Shown here: positions 36,143 through 44,911 of the stretch, piece by piece
Numbering within the stretch: the stretch's first letter is position 1
Layout: each line of letters begins with the position of its first letter
Origin: Kordiimonadaceae bacterium
GTDB lineage: Bacteria; Pseudomonadota; Alphaproteobacteria; Sphingomonadales; Emcibacteraceae
Direction of reading: 5' to 3'
Assembly (NCBI GenBank): GCA_024236295.1
Contig: JACKKT010000007.1
Location: 109,983-173,982, forward strand
Length of the DNA stretch: 64,000 nt
The notes under the pieces: generated by a model
What the model was told of the DNA's origin: nothing
What the model saw: only the letters and a program-made list of their open reading frames with translations
Databases searched by the model: none
Translations under genes and position numbers: made by a program

Positions 36143-37405
36143 TCAACTGTTCCCCACATCTTTTTTGTAGTCTTCCAACACTTCTGACAGAAGCTGGATA
36201 TCGCTTTCAAATGTTTCAGGCAGGAGGGGGCCGAAACTGAACCTGAACATATCCATATAAGGGCTGACGTAGCTCGGGTCTTTGGAGTGGGGCCGTCCCA
36301 TGTCGCAGTCCCGCCCGGCGAGGATCGCCGCGCCCCGTTTATAAAGCCGCCGGTTAAATTCATCGCAGTTCATCCCTTTGGGCAGCCTGATCCAGTGGTA
36401 AAACCCGCCGTTACCGGTGAAGACTTCCAAACCCATTTTTTCAAAGGCTTCCTTATATCTTTGGCGCTGCCAGTTATAATGCTCTTCAACAGCTTTTCTT
36501 TGCTTGGCGACCCGGTCGGGCTTTAAAAGCTCGACGGCATACATCTGACTGGGGTGGGATACCCCGCCCATGCCGAAGGAGCTGAAATTTGACAGCGTTT
36601 CAATATTCTTTTTGGACGCAATAATCCAGCCGACCCGAATGCCGGGGCTCTGTAGGCCTTTGGTACAGGCACCGGACAGAAATATATTGGAATTATCAAG
36701 GTCCTTGACATACTGCAAACCGCTGACTGACGGCGAATGGAACATTTCATACGCTTCATCAAGCAAGATACCGTTTCGTGGGGCTTCCGCCATTTGCATG
36801 AGTTCTTCCAGTTCTGCACCGGCACGCGCATGTCCGGTCGGGTTGCTGGGGTTCGATATGACCGGAAAAAGCATTGTTTTATGGTTTAGGCCCGAGCGGT
36901 CGAAATATTCCGCATTGGTCGGATGGAAGTTATTCTCCGGTGTCATGGGGACTGTCTTCCAGTCAGATTTCGTCTGTGTCAGGATATCAAGGTAAGCAGG
37001 CCATTCAACATTGCCGATGCGAATTTGGATATTCTTTTTCAGGAATGCCAGTACGGTATAAATGCCTGGGCGCCCGCCGGCAAAGATCATCACATTATCC
37101 GGAGTAATGTTTGATCCGTAATATGTGTTGTAATAATCAACGACAGTGTCCCGCAGTAGCGGATGCCCCCATGCTTTGGGATAAAACCGGTCTTCCCATG
37201 TCACATCGACGGAGGATGGAAGCGATGGACCATTAAACTTTTCAAGCGGCGTGGTAAGGGGAAAGCCCTGCGACCACGGGTGGGTTCCTTCTGTTCCCAT
37301 GAACGCGCCGAAGGCATCCTTAAATGCATAAAGCGTTTCATATATGCCCATGGGCGGTACGTCATCACTTAAAAAAGAGTCTTTCGGGTGATTTATAAGT
37401 GTCAT
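36143..37405 (-). CDS. Class I/II PLP-dependent aminotransferase
   Basis: 420 residues, fold type I. Schiff-base lysine K249 in SGACTKGLQSPGIRVGW; D216 and Y219 in LLDEAYE; N188 in SNPSNPTGH; C-terminal RFSFG for the substrate-carboxylate Arg. Likely a cytosolic amino-acid transaminase or related beta-eliminating enzyme; the amino donor cannot be read from sequence. Convergent with nat, 8 bases between stops. The long N-terminus (1-45) with GTEGTHPWSQGFP is family-like. Confidence 0.88.
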   Translation of the reverse strand: MTLINHPKDSFLSDDVPPMGIYETLYAFKDAFGAFMGTEGTHPWSQGFPLTTPLEKFNGPSLPSSVDVTWEDRFYPKAWGHPLLRDTVVDYYNTYYGSNITPDNVMIFAGGRPGIYTVLAFLKKNIQIRIGNVEWPAYLDILTQTKSDWKTVPMTPENNFHPTNAEYFDRSGLNHKTMLFPVISNPSNPTGHARAGAELEELMQMAEAPRNGILLDEAYEMFHSPSVSGLQYVKDLDNSNIFLSGACTKGLQSPGIRVGWIIASKKNIETLSNFSSFGMGGVSHPSQMYAVELLKPDRVAKQRKAVEEHYNWQRQRYKEAFEKMGLEVFTGNGGFYHWIRLPKGMNCDEFNRRLYKRGAAILAGRDCDMGRPHSKDPSYVSPYMDMFRFSFGPLLPETFESDIQLLSEVLEDYKKDVGNS

Positions 37406-37581
37406 GGCTATTTTTTAATCCCTCTATTCTGATACCCATTCTTTTTAACCCGAAATTCATTTTTTTACCAAGCGATATTATTCGCGTGTCTGCTATAAAA
37501 AATCTAATTTTTCGTTTTGTTATTTGATCGGTTTATTTAAGAAAATATCAATTTGTGAAAATGAGATTGTATTGACTATCT

Positions 37582-38475
37582 TCAACATTTCGTCAGTTCT
37601 TCTTGTAGTAAATCATATACTACTCGAATACGCTTACTTGTTCGAAGCTCACGATGAGAGACAAGCCAGAGAGGTAAAATGGCGATAGGGTCAAGGGCTG
37701 GAATAACCCTTTCAATTAGAGGATCAGCATCACCTATATCTTCTGGAAAAAGGGCAATCCCCATGCCTTTTTTAACAAGTTCATACTGCATCAACAGAAA
37801 CTTGGTAATGATAGGAAAATTTCTTTGGGTTAAATTCGATCCAAATCCATTTAAAACTTTTAAGACCGTGTCGCTTCGATCAAAACCTATGAATTCTGCT
37901 TGCGAAAGACCGCTCACGGAGTCCGGGTTTCCAATGCCGTTTATATAGCTTGGACTTGCATAGAGACGGATATTAATATCCCTGATTTTTTTGGCGATGA
38001 GATCAGGATGTTCAGGTTGAAAACTTCGGATCGCAATATCGGCCTCACGACGACGCAAATCACTCGCATCATTGGAAACAACGATTTCTATATCTATACC
38101 CGGTTCTTGATTGCGGAGTTTGGCAATGAAAGACGGTAATCGAAAAGTAGCATCGACTTCACTCGCAGAGATGCAAACCGTACCCTCGATAGATTGTGAC
38201 TTCCCCGCTGCAGAAAGCGAGACACGGCTGGCAGCTTCTCCCATAGCGCGGACATGATCAACAAGCTCTAAACCGTTTGGGGTTAAAATCAAGCCATTGC
38301 CGACGCGTTCAAAGAGCACAACACCAAGCTCTTCTTCCAATGCTGAAACCTGACGGCCAAGCGTAGGCTGTGTCATACCAAGTGCCCTTGCCGCAGCGGA
38401 TAATGATCCTTCCTCAACGGTTACTAAAAAGGCACGCGCTCTGTTCCAATCAAATTTTACTGATTTCCAATCCAT
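37582..38475 (-). CDS. LysR family transcriptional regulator
   Basis: 297 residues. N-terminal winged HTH (FLVTVEEGSLSAAARALGMTQPTLGRQVSALEEELG) followed by the substrate-binding-like effector domain. The subtype with DWNRARAFLVTVEEGS is common in proteobacteria and often regulates a divergent oxidoreductase. Here the divergent gene encodes an NAD(P)-binding protein; 92 bases separate the starts. Confidence 0.92.
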   Translation of the reverse strand: MDWKSVKFDWNRARAFLVTVEEGSLSAAARALGMTQPTLGRQVSALEEELGVVLFERVGNGLILTPNGLELVDHVRAMGEAASRVSLSAAGKSQSIEGTVCISASEVDATFRLPSFIAKLRNQEPGIDIEIVVSNDASDLRRREADIAIRSFQPEHPDLIAKKIRDINIRLYASPSYINGIGNPDSVSGLSQAEFIGFDRSDTVLKVLNGFGSNLTQRNFPIITKFLLMQYELVKKGMGIALFPEDIGDADPLIERVIPALDPIAILPLWLVSHRELRTSKRIRVVYDLLQEELTKC

Positions 38476-38567
38476 ACAAATATGTATAGCAGAAATGCAT
38501 ATATAGGCAATTTATTTAAGAAAAATGCATGGTTATATAAGGCCAATTGTTGAATGAAAGGAATAAA

Positions 38568-39290
38568 ATGAAAATTTTTATAGCAGGTGCAAGCGGCGCA
38601 ACGGGTCGGTTACTGGTCGCTCAATTACTTAAACGCGGCCATGAAGTGAAAGTGCTGGTTCGGTCTAATACTAATTTATCCAGGAAATTGGAAAGCAATA
38701 AAAACCTGACGGTAATTTATGAAAGTATTCTTAATCTTGATACTCAGGAAATGGCAAATCTTGTTCATGGATATGATGCCGTGGTCTCATGCCTGGGCCA
38801 CAATTTGACCTTTTCTGGTATATTTGGCGCCCCGCGCGAGCTGGTTACAGAAGCAACACGACGTTTGTGTGAAGCAATCAGGGTTAATAACCCGGTTAAA
38901 CCAGTTAAATTTATTCTTATGAATACGACTGGTAACAGAAACAGGGACCTTAACGAGCAGATTTCTTTTGCTGAAAGATGTGTTATTGGACTTGTTCGAC
39001 TTCTCCTTCCTCCTCATAGGGATAATGAAAAAGCAGCGGATTATCTGCGCACACAAATTGGGCAAAAAGACGGTTCCATAGAATGGGTGGTGGTGCGTCC
39101 TGCACTTTTAATCGATGAACTTGAAGTCAGCGACTATAATATTCACCCCTCACCTACCAGAAGTGCAATCTTTGGTGGGGGCAAGACCAGTCGAATTAAC
39201 GTAGGCCACTTGATGGCTGATCTTATCATAAATGGTGGTCTTTGGAAAAAATGGCATGGCAAAATGCCTGTAATATATAATAATTTCTAA
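38568..39290 (+). CDS. NAD(P)-binding SDR-like oxidoreductase
   Basis: 240 residues from ATG 38568; a TTG at 38547 would add 7 residues without benefit. Rossmann loop IAGASGATGRLL at the N-terminus, then DAVVSCLGHNL and a C-terminal RPALLIDEL, the pattern of atypical SDRs (NAD(P)H-binding, PF13460-like; includes flavin reductase BLVRB-like and NmrA-like proteins). No classical YxxxK active site seen. Probably controlled by the divergent LysR protein. Confidence 0.85.
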   Translation: MKIFIAGASGATGRLLVAQLLKRGHEVKVLVRSNTNLSRKLESNKNLTVIYESILNLDTQEMANLVHGYDAVVSCLGHNLTFSGIFGAPRELVTEATRRLCEAIRVNNPVKPVKFILMNTTGNRNRDLNEQISFAERCVIGLVRLLLPPHRDNEKAADYLRTQIGQKDGSIEWVVVRPALLIDELEVSDYNIHPSPTRSAIFGGGKTSRINVGHLMADLIINGGLWKKWHGKMPVIYNNF

Positions 39291-39340
39291 TCTATTTTCA
39301 ACGCCAGCTCTGGGTCGAAATTAATCATCAAAAAGTATAA

Positions 39341-39375
39341 AAAATACCCGCAGGAAGCGGGTATTTTCTCTTTTT
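39341..39375. terminator. Bidirectional rho-independent terminator
   Basis: Stem AAAATACCCGC (39341-39351) / GCGGGTATTTT (39357-39367) with 5-base loop, A-run on one side and T-rich sequence on the other. Lies between convergent genes and can serve both strands. Confidence 0.88.
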
Positions 39376-39396
39376 GGGTTCTATTTAATTGTTAAC

Positions 39397-40440
39397 TTAA
39401 AAACTTGGTTCCGCGACCGGGTCACCAAATTTCCAGCTACCATCCGGCATCAGACAGGCATTGCCATATGCGGGGACGTCCTGTCCGCCGATCTGAATGG
39501 TTGTGGTATATTCACGAACCTGAAGGCAGCTTTCATTGTTAAACTGGTCTGACTGTTGCGGTTGTCCACTATAAACCTGTTGTTGTGGCTCCTGGGTATA
39601 GACAGGAACCTGTTGAACAACGGTCTGTACCGGTCTTTCAACATAAACCACCCGTGTTCTTGGACGGTAATAATAGCTACTTGCCCATCCGTATCTTGGG
39701 CCATAGCCGTAATAATAGGGATAGCTGTAGCCATATGGATAGCCGTAATTATAAGACAGGCTAATGCTGCTGCCGCCATAGTAACTTCCATACCCACCAT
39801 AGTAGCTACTATAGTAGCTAGGGCTGTTCAAAGCAGAATATAGAAACGCACCTGTAACCAAACCAGGAACAAAACCATTATTATGGTAACGTCTGTTATA
39901 GTGATTCCTATAATTATTACGATAATTATTTCTGTAATTATAATTATTCACAATAGTACGGTTAACACGTCTATCGGCAACGGGGCCGTGTCCCAGATCC
40001 CTGTTTGGCCTTGCTGAAGTTCGACTTACACTTCTTGTAACAGTGTTGTTATTGTAACTTCTGGTGAAAGTGCGATTAGTGCTTCTTGTTCCTTCGCTTA
40101 AATCTCTCATGCGACTCGCATTCACGGCAGGACGACTGATATTAGGTTGACTTACCTGTGTGTCAAAATTTCTTGATGGCCGCACGGAAGTATTTCTTGA
40201 AGCAGGACGCATAGCGCTAGCAGCAGGACGGCTAACAGCAGGACGACTGACACTGTTTCCCATCACCCGGTTTGGGCGTGCACTTGAAACAGCTGCTCTG
40301 CCACCAGAATTTTTGATTGTGGCAACTTTTGAACGTTCGTGTCTCGGGCCTGCTTCGGCATAGGTAGCCACAACCATACTCAAGGTTGCCAGTCCGCATA
40401 TTGCCACGGAGGTTTTTAGGAATTTTTTATACTTACTCAT
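39397..40440 (-). CDS. Secreted basic, Tyr/Gly-rich surface-antigen-like protein
   Basis: 347 residues. Signal peptide 1-30 (SVAICGLATLSMVVATYAEA). Then a long Arg/Ser/Asn-rich low-complexity region, a Tyr/Gly/Ser-rich stretch (residues about 210-260), Gln-rich linker, and a compact C-terminal domain with two Cys (ESCLQVREYTTTIQIGG, then AYGNACLMPDGSWKF). That C-terminal module recurs in alphaproteobacterial surface antigen / glycine-zipper proteins. Envelope location inferred; function unknown. Confidence 0.78.
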   Translation of the reverse strand: MSKYKKFLKTSVAICGLATLSMVVATYAEAGPRHERSKVATIKNSGGRAAVSSARPNRVMGNSVSRPAVSRPAASAMRPASRNTSVRPSRNFDTQVSQPNISRPAVNASRMRDLSEGTRSTNRTFTRSYNNNTVTRSVSRTSARPNRDLGHGPVADRRVNRTIVNNYNYRNNYRNNYRNHYNRRYHNNGFVPGLVTGAFLYSALNSPSYYSSYYGGYGSYYGGSSISLSYNYGYPYGYSYPYYYGYGPRYGWASSYYYRPRTRVVYVERPVQTVVQQVPVYTQEPQQQVYSGQPQQSDQFNNESCLQVREYTTTIQIGGQDVPAYGNACLMPDGSWKFGDPVAEPSF

Positions 40441-40556
40441 AATAGTATTCCTTAGTTATTCAAAATAGAACCCAATCACCTGAGAATCACTATATCAAAT
40501 CCAGCTTAACCCAAACTGAACGAAATTTCCAGTTTTTCAGCATACCAAAGGTTGTT

Positions 40557-41426
40557 TTATCTATTTATATGGTTGTAAATATCCATATATACTATACTTA
40601 AAAATGTATCCGGATTCATGAAGCCGTTACCATAATCGGCGTCATACTTTTTAAGGGGGGCCATTTTCTTAACCTGATCAAGGGGTAATCCTTTTTCCGC
40701 CAAGGGTCTTAATATGCTGTCAATATCCATCAGAACATCATAATAAATCTTTAGTCCGGCTTTATCAGTTAGTGGACCATGGCCGGGAATAATCCTGGTT
40801 TGATCATCAATCTGATTAAGGGTGTCCTTAACGGCAATCAGCACACCTTTCCAAGATCCGCCGCCATCAACATCAACATATGGATAGGCTTCATTAAACA
40901 TGATGTCGGCCATGTGGATAACATTTTTACCTTCAAAATAAACGATGCTGTCACCATCAGTATGTGCTGAACGATAATGTCTGGTTTTAATATCCATACC
41001 GTTTAAGTGAAAAGTCAGCATGTCATTAAATGTGATGATTGGGAGACCTTCCTTGGCTGTATCACTATCCTTAAGCCGCTTGTAAACATCATCATGGGCA
41101 ACAATATCAATTCCCATTTTGCCCAAATTTTCATTTCCGCCGGTATGGTCACCGTGATAATGGGTATTGAAGACGAAATGAATTTTATCACTTGAAAGTT
41201 TGCGAATGGCGGCTACGATTTTTTCTGTAAGTGGTGCATATTGATCATCAATCAAAAAGACGCCATCTTCTCCGATCGAAACCCCTAGATTACCACCTTC
41301 ACCTTCTAGCATATAAAGATTATCTGCGACTTTGGTGGTTTTGATTTCTATTTTGTCCCAATCCTGCGCGAATGCCGCGCTGGCAATAGTCAGACTGGCA
41401 GCTATTGTTATAATTGTTTTTTTCAC
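40557..41426 (-). CDS. Secreted MBL-fold metallohydrolase (tandem copy A)
   Basis: 289 residues; signal peptide 1-20 ending AFA. Zinc motif N-T-H89-Y-H91-G-D93-H94 and later His in RSAHTDGDS and IIPGHGPLT complete a dinuclear site. Periplasmic MBL hydrolase related to class-B lactamase-like and quinoprotein-linked hydrolases; substrate unknown, and antibiotic resistance should not be assumed. Paralogue of the next gene upstream (41522-42385). Confidence 0.92.
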   Translation of the reverse strand: MKKTIITIAASLTIASAAFAQDWDKIEIKTTKVADNLYMLEGEGGNLGVSIGEDGVFLIDDQYAPLTEKIVAAIRKLSSDKIHFVFNTHYHGDHTGGNENLGKMGIDIVAHDDVYKRLKDSDTAKEGLPIITFNDMLTFHLNGMDIKTRHYRSAHTDGDSIVYFEGKNVIHMADIMFNEAYPYVDVDGGGSWKGVLIAVKDTLNQIDDQTRIIPGHGPLTDKAGLKIYYDVLMDIDSILRPLAEKGLPLDQVKKMAPLKKYDADYGNGFMNPDTFLSIVYMDIYNHINR

Positions 41427-41521
41427 GATTATTTCCTTAAATTATTTTGTTCAGGTATATTTTTTATCAGTGGAATTTTTTTAAAACTATACCACAGAGA
41501 CAGTTCAATTCAAATGGCAGT

Positions 41522-42385
41522 TTATTGTCGGCTTTTTAATATACTCGTATAGGCGAATTTTAAAAAAGTTTCGCCCCTAATGTCACCTTTGCCCCATGTG
41601 TCTTCATATTCTTTAAGAAGTGGCAGTTTAATGACATCTTCTACGCTTGTTTCTTTGTTGGCGAGGGGGATGAGTTCGTTATATATTTTCTTGAGGACCT
41701 TGTTATAATTTTCAAGCTCGGCCTTGTTTGATAAGCTGCCATGACCCGGTATGATGATGGTTTGATCATCTATTGACTTTATCACATCATCTACAGCATT
41801 AATCATTCCGATGAAGGACCCGCCCGCATCAATATCGATATAGGGGTAGCCGCTTTGCTCAAAAAGATCGCCTGTATGAATGACATTCCGCCCTTCAAAA
41901 AAGATGACACTGTCACTTTCCGTGTGGGCATTAGGGTAGTATCTGGTTCTTATGGTTAATCCATTCATGTGAAATGTCATTTTATCGTTAAAGCTGATAA
42001 TAGGCAGGGCTTCTTTTGGGGCATTTTGGGCGTGAAGTCTTTCGTAAACCTTATCATGAGCTGCTATATCAATATTCATTTTGCCTAAATTCTCGTTCCC
42101 ACCGGTATGATCGTCATGATAATGGGTATTGAAGACGAAATGGACTTTTTTATTTGAAAGTTTTCTAATGGCGGATAGAATTTTATCTGTTAAAGGAGCA
42201 TACTGATCATCAATCAGAAACACACCGTCTTCGCCGATTGATACTCCCATATTTCCACCGTTTCCCTGAAGCATATAAATACCGTCTGATATTTTTGTCG
42301 CCGTAATTTCTACATCATCAAAACGTCCCTGCGCCCAAGTGGTGGCAGGTAAAACCAGTGCCAGTACATAAAAAATAAATCTCAA
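41522..42385 (-). CDS. Secreted MBL-fold metallohydrolase (tandem copy B)
   Basis: 287 residues; signal peptide ending TTWAQG. Same zinc motif NTHYHDDHTGG, with Asp in place of the Gly of copy A, and IIPGHGSLS. Nearly identical blocks to copy A (GVSIGEDGVFLIDDQYAPLT) show a tandem duplication. Its ATG overlaps the upstream UDG stop (ATGA), so it belongs to the NYN-UDG-MBL-MBL operon. Substrate unknown. Confidence 0.92.
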   Translation of the reverse strand: MRFIFYVLALVLPATTWAQGRFDDVEITATKISDGIYMLQGNGGNMGVSIGEDGVFLIDDQYAPLTDKILSAIRKLSNKKVHFVFNTHYHDDHTGGNENLGKMNIDIAAHDKVYERLHAQNAPKEALPIISFNDKMTFHMNGLTIRTRYYPNAHTESDSVIFFEGRNVIHTGDLFEQSGYPYIDIDAGGSFIGMINAVDDVIKSIDDQTIIIPGHGSLSNKAELENYNKVLKKIYNELIPLANKETSVEDVIKLPLLKEYEDTWGKGDIRGETFLKFAYTSILKSRQ

Positions 42386-43062
42386 TATTTGCTCCCCAGA
42401 TATTTTTTAATCTCTATAAATACATCTTCAAACATTTCGGCCGTCAGTCGTCCGGTATTGGTATTATACCTTGAACAATGATAGCTATCGATCAATTTAA
42501 TATTGTTTGAGAGAGTGTGCATCCGGTTATGGCCAAATTTGAAAGCTGATTTTTTCTCTCCAAAAGTGGACAGAACGGCATTATGAGCAACTAGACCCAA
42601 CGCAAGAATAATACGGATTTTTGAAAGCTTTTCAACCTGCTCAATAAGATATGGACGGCAGGTTTTCTCTTCAGCACCAGTTGTTTTGTTTTGAGGCGGA
42701 ACACATCTGACCGCATTGGTGATAATAGCTTTTTTTAAAATCAAGCCGTCATCAATACGTGCCTGAAATTGACCACTTGCAAAATTAAATTTCAAAAGCG
42801 TCGGATATAAAAGGTCCCCGGCATAGTCCCCGGTAAACGGCCGTCCGGTCCGGTTAGCCCCTTTAAGCCCTGGGGCTAGGCCGATGATCAGGAGTTCAGC
42901 ATGGGGGTCGCCAAATGCCGGGACCGGCCCATTGAAAAAATCCGGGTATTTTACCTTATTTTCGTTTCTGAAAGAAACCAGACGAGGGCATAGGCCGCAA
43001 TCAAGCGGGGCATTGCCGGGAAGCAATTCCATATTTTTCTTAATCAGATTTAAATCATTCAT
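42382..43062 (-). CDS. Type 5 uracil-DNA glycosylase (UdgB)
   Basis: 226 residues. Motif 1 GLAPGLKGANRTGRPFTGDY (61-80), the family 5 form with Ala/Pro instead of a catalytic Asp/Asn pair, and motif 2 SYHCSRYNTNTGRLT. Cysteines C22, C25, C120 and C135 fit a 4Fe-4S cluster. UdgB excises uracil and other deaminated bases. Translationally coupled on both sides, to the NYN gene and to MBL copy B. Confidence 0.9.
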   Translation of the reverse strand: MNDLNLIKKNMELLPGNAPLDCGLCPRLVSFRNENKVKYPDFFNGPVPAFGDPHAELLIIGLAPGLKGANRTGRPFTGDYAGDLLYPTLLKFNFASGQFQARIDDGLILKKAIITNAVRCVPPQNKTTGAEEKTCRPYLIEQVEKLSKIRIILALGLVAHNAVLSTFGEKKSAFKFGHNRMHTLSNNIKLIDSYHCSRYNTNTGRLTAEMFEDVFIEIKKYLGSKY

Positions 43063-43619
43063 ATTCGGGGATGCCCGGTAGCTGCAGTAGATGCGCTTCG
43101 CCCGAATTCCGCTCTCATATCCGCTATTTCAATAAAGCTGTCAGCCTGACGTCGAAGTTCATCGGCAATCATCGGTGGGTGAGTTTTGGTGCTGCTAACG
43201 ACTGAAACCCTTACCCCTTTACGTTGCAGGGATTCGACAAGACGTCTGAAGTCACCATCTCCGGAAAAAAGCACCATATGATCAACATGTTCTGCCATTC
43301 CCATCATATCAATAGCTAGTTCCATATCCATATTTCCCTTAATTTTCTTTTCCCCGTGCTGATCTGTGAATTCCTTTGTAGGTTTGGTGATCAATGTATA
43401 GCCATTATAATCAAGCCAGTCGACCAGTGGTCTGAGTGGGGAATATTCCATGTCTTCAATTAGGGCAGTGTAATAATTGGCCCTTAGTAGCCGGCTTTGA
43501 TTGGCGAAATACAGCCTTAACCGGCTATAATCAATGTCAAAATTAAGGGCTTTGGCTGTAGCAAAAAGATTAGAGCCGTCAATAAAGATGGCTAATTTTT
43601 CTTCTGGATAAAATAGCAT
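43059..43619 (-). CDS. NYN domain (LabA/DUF88-like) putative ribonuclease
   Basis: 186 residues. PIN-like NYN fold: FIDGSNLFATA with D14, AIDMMG, and LFSGDGDFRRLVESL carry the acidic metal-binding residues. Members are RNA-processing nucleases or regulatory RNases; target unknown. Common in alphaproteobacteria next to folK and rpoZ. First gene of the minus-strand operon; 172 bases separate it from folK. Confidence 0.9.
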   Translation of the reverse strand: MLFYPEEKLAIFIDGSNLFATAKALNFDIDYSRLRLYFANQSRLLRANYYTALIEDMEYSPLRPLVDWLDYNGYTLITKPTKEFTDQHGEKKIKGNMDMELAIDMMGMAEHVDHMVLFSGDGDFRRLVESLQRKGVRVSVVSSTKTHPPMIADELRRQADSFIEIADMRAEFGRSASTAATGHPRI

Positions 43620-43791
43620 AATAAAATTCCTGAAAAATAAATAAAATATGTTTCATTATAACATATAATTTTGGCTAGTGGAACAGGGTGAGAAATGAAA
43701 AGCTATAATGGCAATACGGGTATTTTTGCTGGCTCCTAATTTACAAATACTGTAAACAGCTTTTGTTTCTTTAATAATTATCGGATTTTTC

Positions 43792-44319
43792 ATGATTTTA
43801 ATTGGCCTGGGAAGCAATTTGACGACTGATGAATATAAATCGTCCAGCGAAATTCTTGATGCAGCCATCAATGAACTTAAGGTCAATGGCGTTCAAATAT
43901 TAAATAAGTCTAGTTATTATGAAACAGAGCCAGTCCCCAAATCGGACCAGCCATGGTATGTTAATGCTGTTATTTCAGTGGAGACTTCATTATCCGCACC
44001 AGAACTCCTGAAATTAATGCATGAAATTGAACTGAACCTTGGCCGCGTAAGAAGAGATAGATGGGAAGCACGCATCATTGATTTGGATCTATTATGTTAT
44101 CACGACAAGATATATCCAAATAAAAATAAATGGCTTGAGTTTGCATTTAAAAATACTTATGAGGAAATGGTTATTCCTCATCCTCGGATGCATTTAAGGG
44201 ACTTTGTATTGATTCCTGCCAATGAAATCGCAGGGGATTGGGTGCATCCGGTTTTTAATAAAAATATTATTACCATGCTTAATGAACAAGATTCCGACGG
44301 AATTGTAAGACTTTTATAG
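43792..44319 (+). CDS. folK: 2-amino-4-hydroxy-6-hydroxymethyldihydropteridine pyrophosphokinase
   Basis: 175 residues. HPPK signatures: IGLGSNL, YYETEPVPKSDQPWYVNAV and the ATP/Mg motif RDRWEARIIDLDLLCY (the family's R-W-x-R-x-x-D-x-D-L). C-terminal IPHPRMHLRDFVLIP. Folate biosynthesis, cytoplasmic. Start ATG at 43792. In alphaproteobacteria folK usually precedes rpoZ, as here. Confidence 0.96.
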   Translation: MILIGLGSNLTTDEYKSSSEILDAAINELKVNGVQILNKSSYYETEPVPKSDQPWYVNAVISVETSLSAPELLKLMHEIELNLGRVRRDRWEARIIDLDLLCYHDKIYPNKNKWLEFAFKNTYEEMVIPHPRMHLRDFVLIPANEIAGDWVHPVFNKNIITMLNEQDSDGIVRLL

Positions 44320-44414
44320 CCATTTACATTTAAAATTGCTATATATCGCCTTTACAGATCAGGGTAACAATTGTATAAGCCCCTTTTTATTTATTTAAAT
44401 GGAGAATGTGCACA

Positions 44415-44810
44415 ATGGCACGCGTTACCGTAGAAGATTGCGAAGATAAAGTTGATAACCGTTTTGAGCTTGTGTTGCTTGCCGCTCGTCGTGCGCGCCA
44501 GATTTCTGCTGGAGCTCCTATCACTGTAGAACGTGATAACGACAAAAATCCTGTTGTAGCTCTCCGCGAAATTGCCGACGATGCTATTCAGCCGGAAGAT
44601 CTTAGAGAAGCCATTCTTTATGGACTTCAAAAACATGTTGAGGTTGATGAACCGGAAGAAGATGATATTTCACTTCTTCTTGCGGAGCAGAAATTATCAG
44701 AAAATAATCAGGATATGACAGCTGATAATCTTTCAAAAGTAGCTATGGAAGTTAAAGCTGATGTTGCCAGAGCAGAAGCGGAAGACGACGACGAAGACTT
44801 CGACGAATAA
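44415..44810 (+). CDS. rpoZ: RNA polymerase omega subunit
   Basis: 131 residues from ATG 44415 (GGAG at 44401-44404); the ATG at 44406 adds three residues not in the family. Core MARVTVEDCEDKV, FELVLLAARRARQISAG and NPVVALREIADDAI are standard omega. The C-terminal acidic tail (about 85-131) is longer than in E. coli but typical of alphaproteobacteria. Followed by rsh, as in E. coli rpoZ-spoT. Confidence 0.97.
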   Translation: MARVTVEDCEDKVDNRFELVLLAARRARQISAGAPITVERDNDKNPVVALREIADDAIQPEDLREAILYGLQKHVEVDEPEEDDISLLLAEQKLSENNQDMTADNLSKVAMEVKADVARAEAEDDDEDFDE

Positions 44811-44828
44811 CTTCTCAAAAAAAATTAT

Positions 44829-44869
44829 AAAAAAGGCTTGTTTGAGGTGTTCTCAGCAGGTCTTTTTTT
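44829..44869 (+). terminator. Possible terminator between rpoZ and rsh
   Basis: AAAAAAGGC and GTCTTTTTT can pair (one G-U) around an inner TGAG/CTCA stem, followed by T-run. Moderate strength; may attenuate rather than end transcription. Confidence 0.5.
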
Positions 44870-44911
44870 GTACACTGCCAAAATATATAAACTTAATATG
44901 GAATTTGGGTA

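Noticed and set aside
38474..38487. ATACA-AATA-TGTAT dyad as LysR operator
   Set aside because: Overlaps the LysR start codon and its spacing is one base off the T-N11-A box; too weak to call.
40557..42385. Beta-lactamase / antibiotic resistance role for the tandem MBL proteins
   Set aside because: The HxHxDH motif alone defines the fold; there are no lactamase-specific features and the family is functionally broad.
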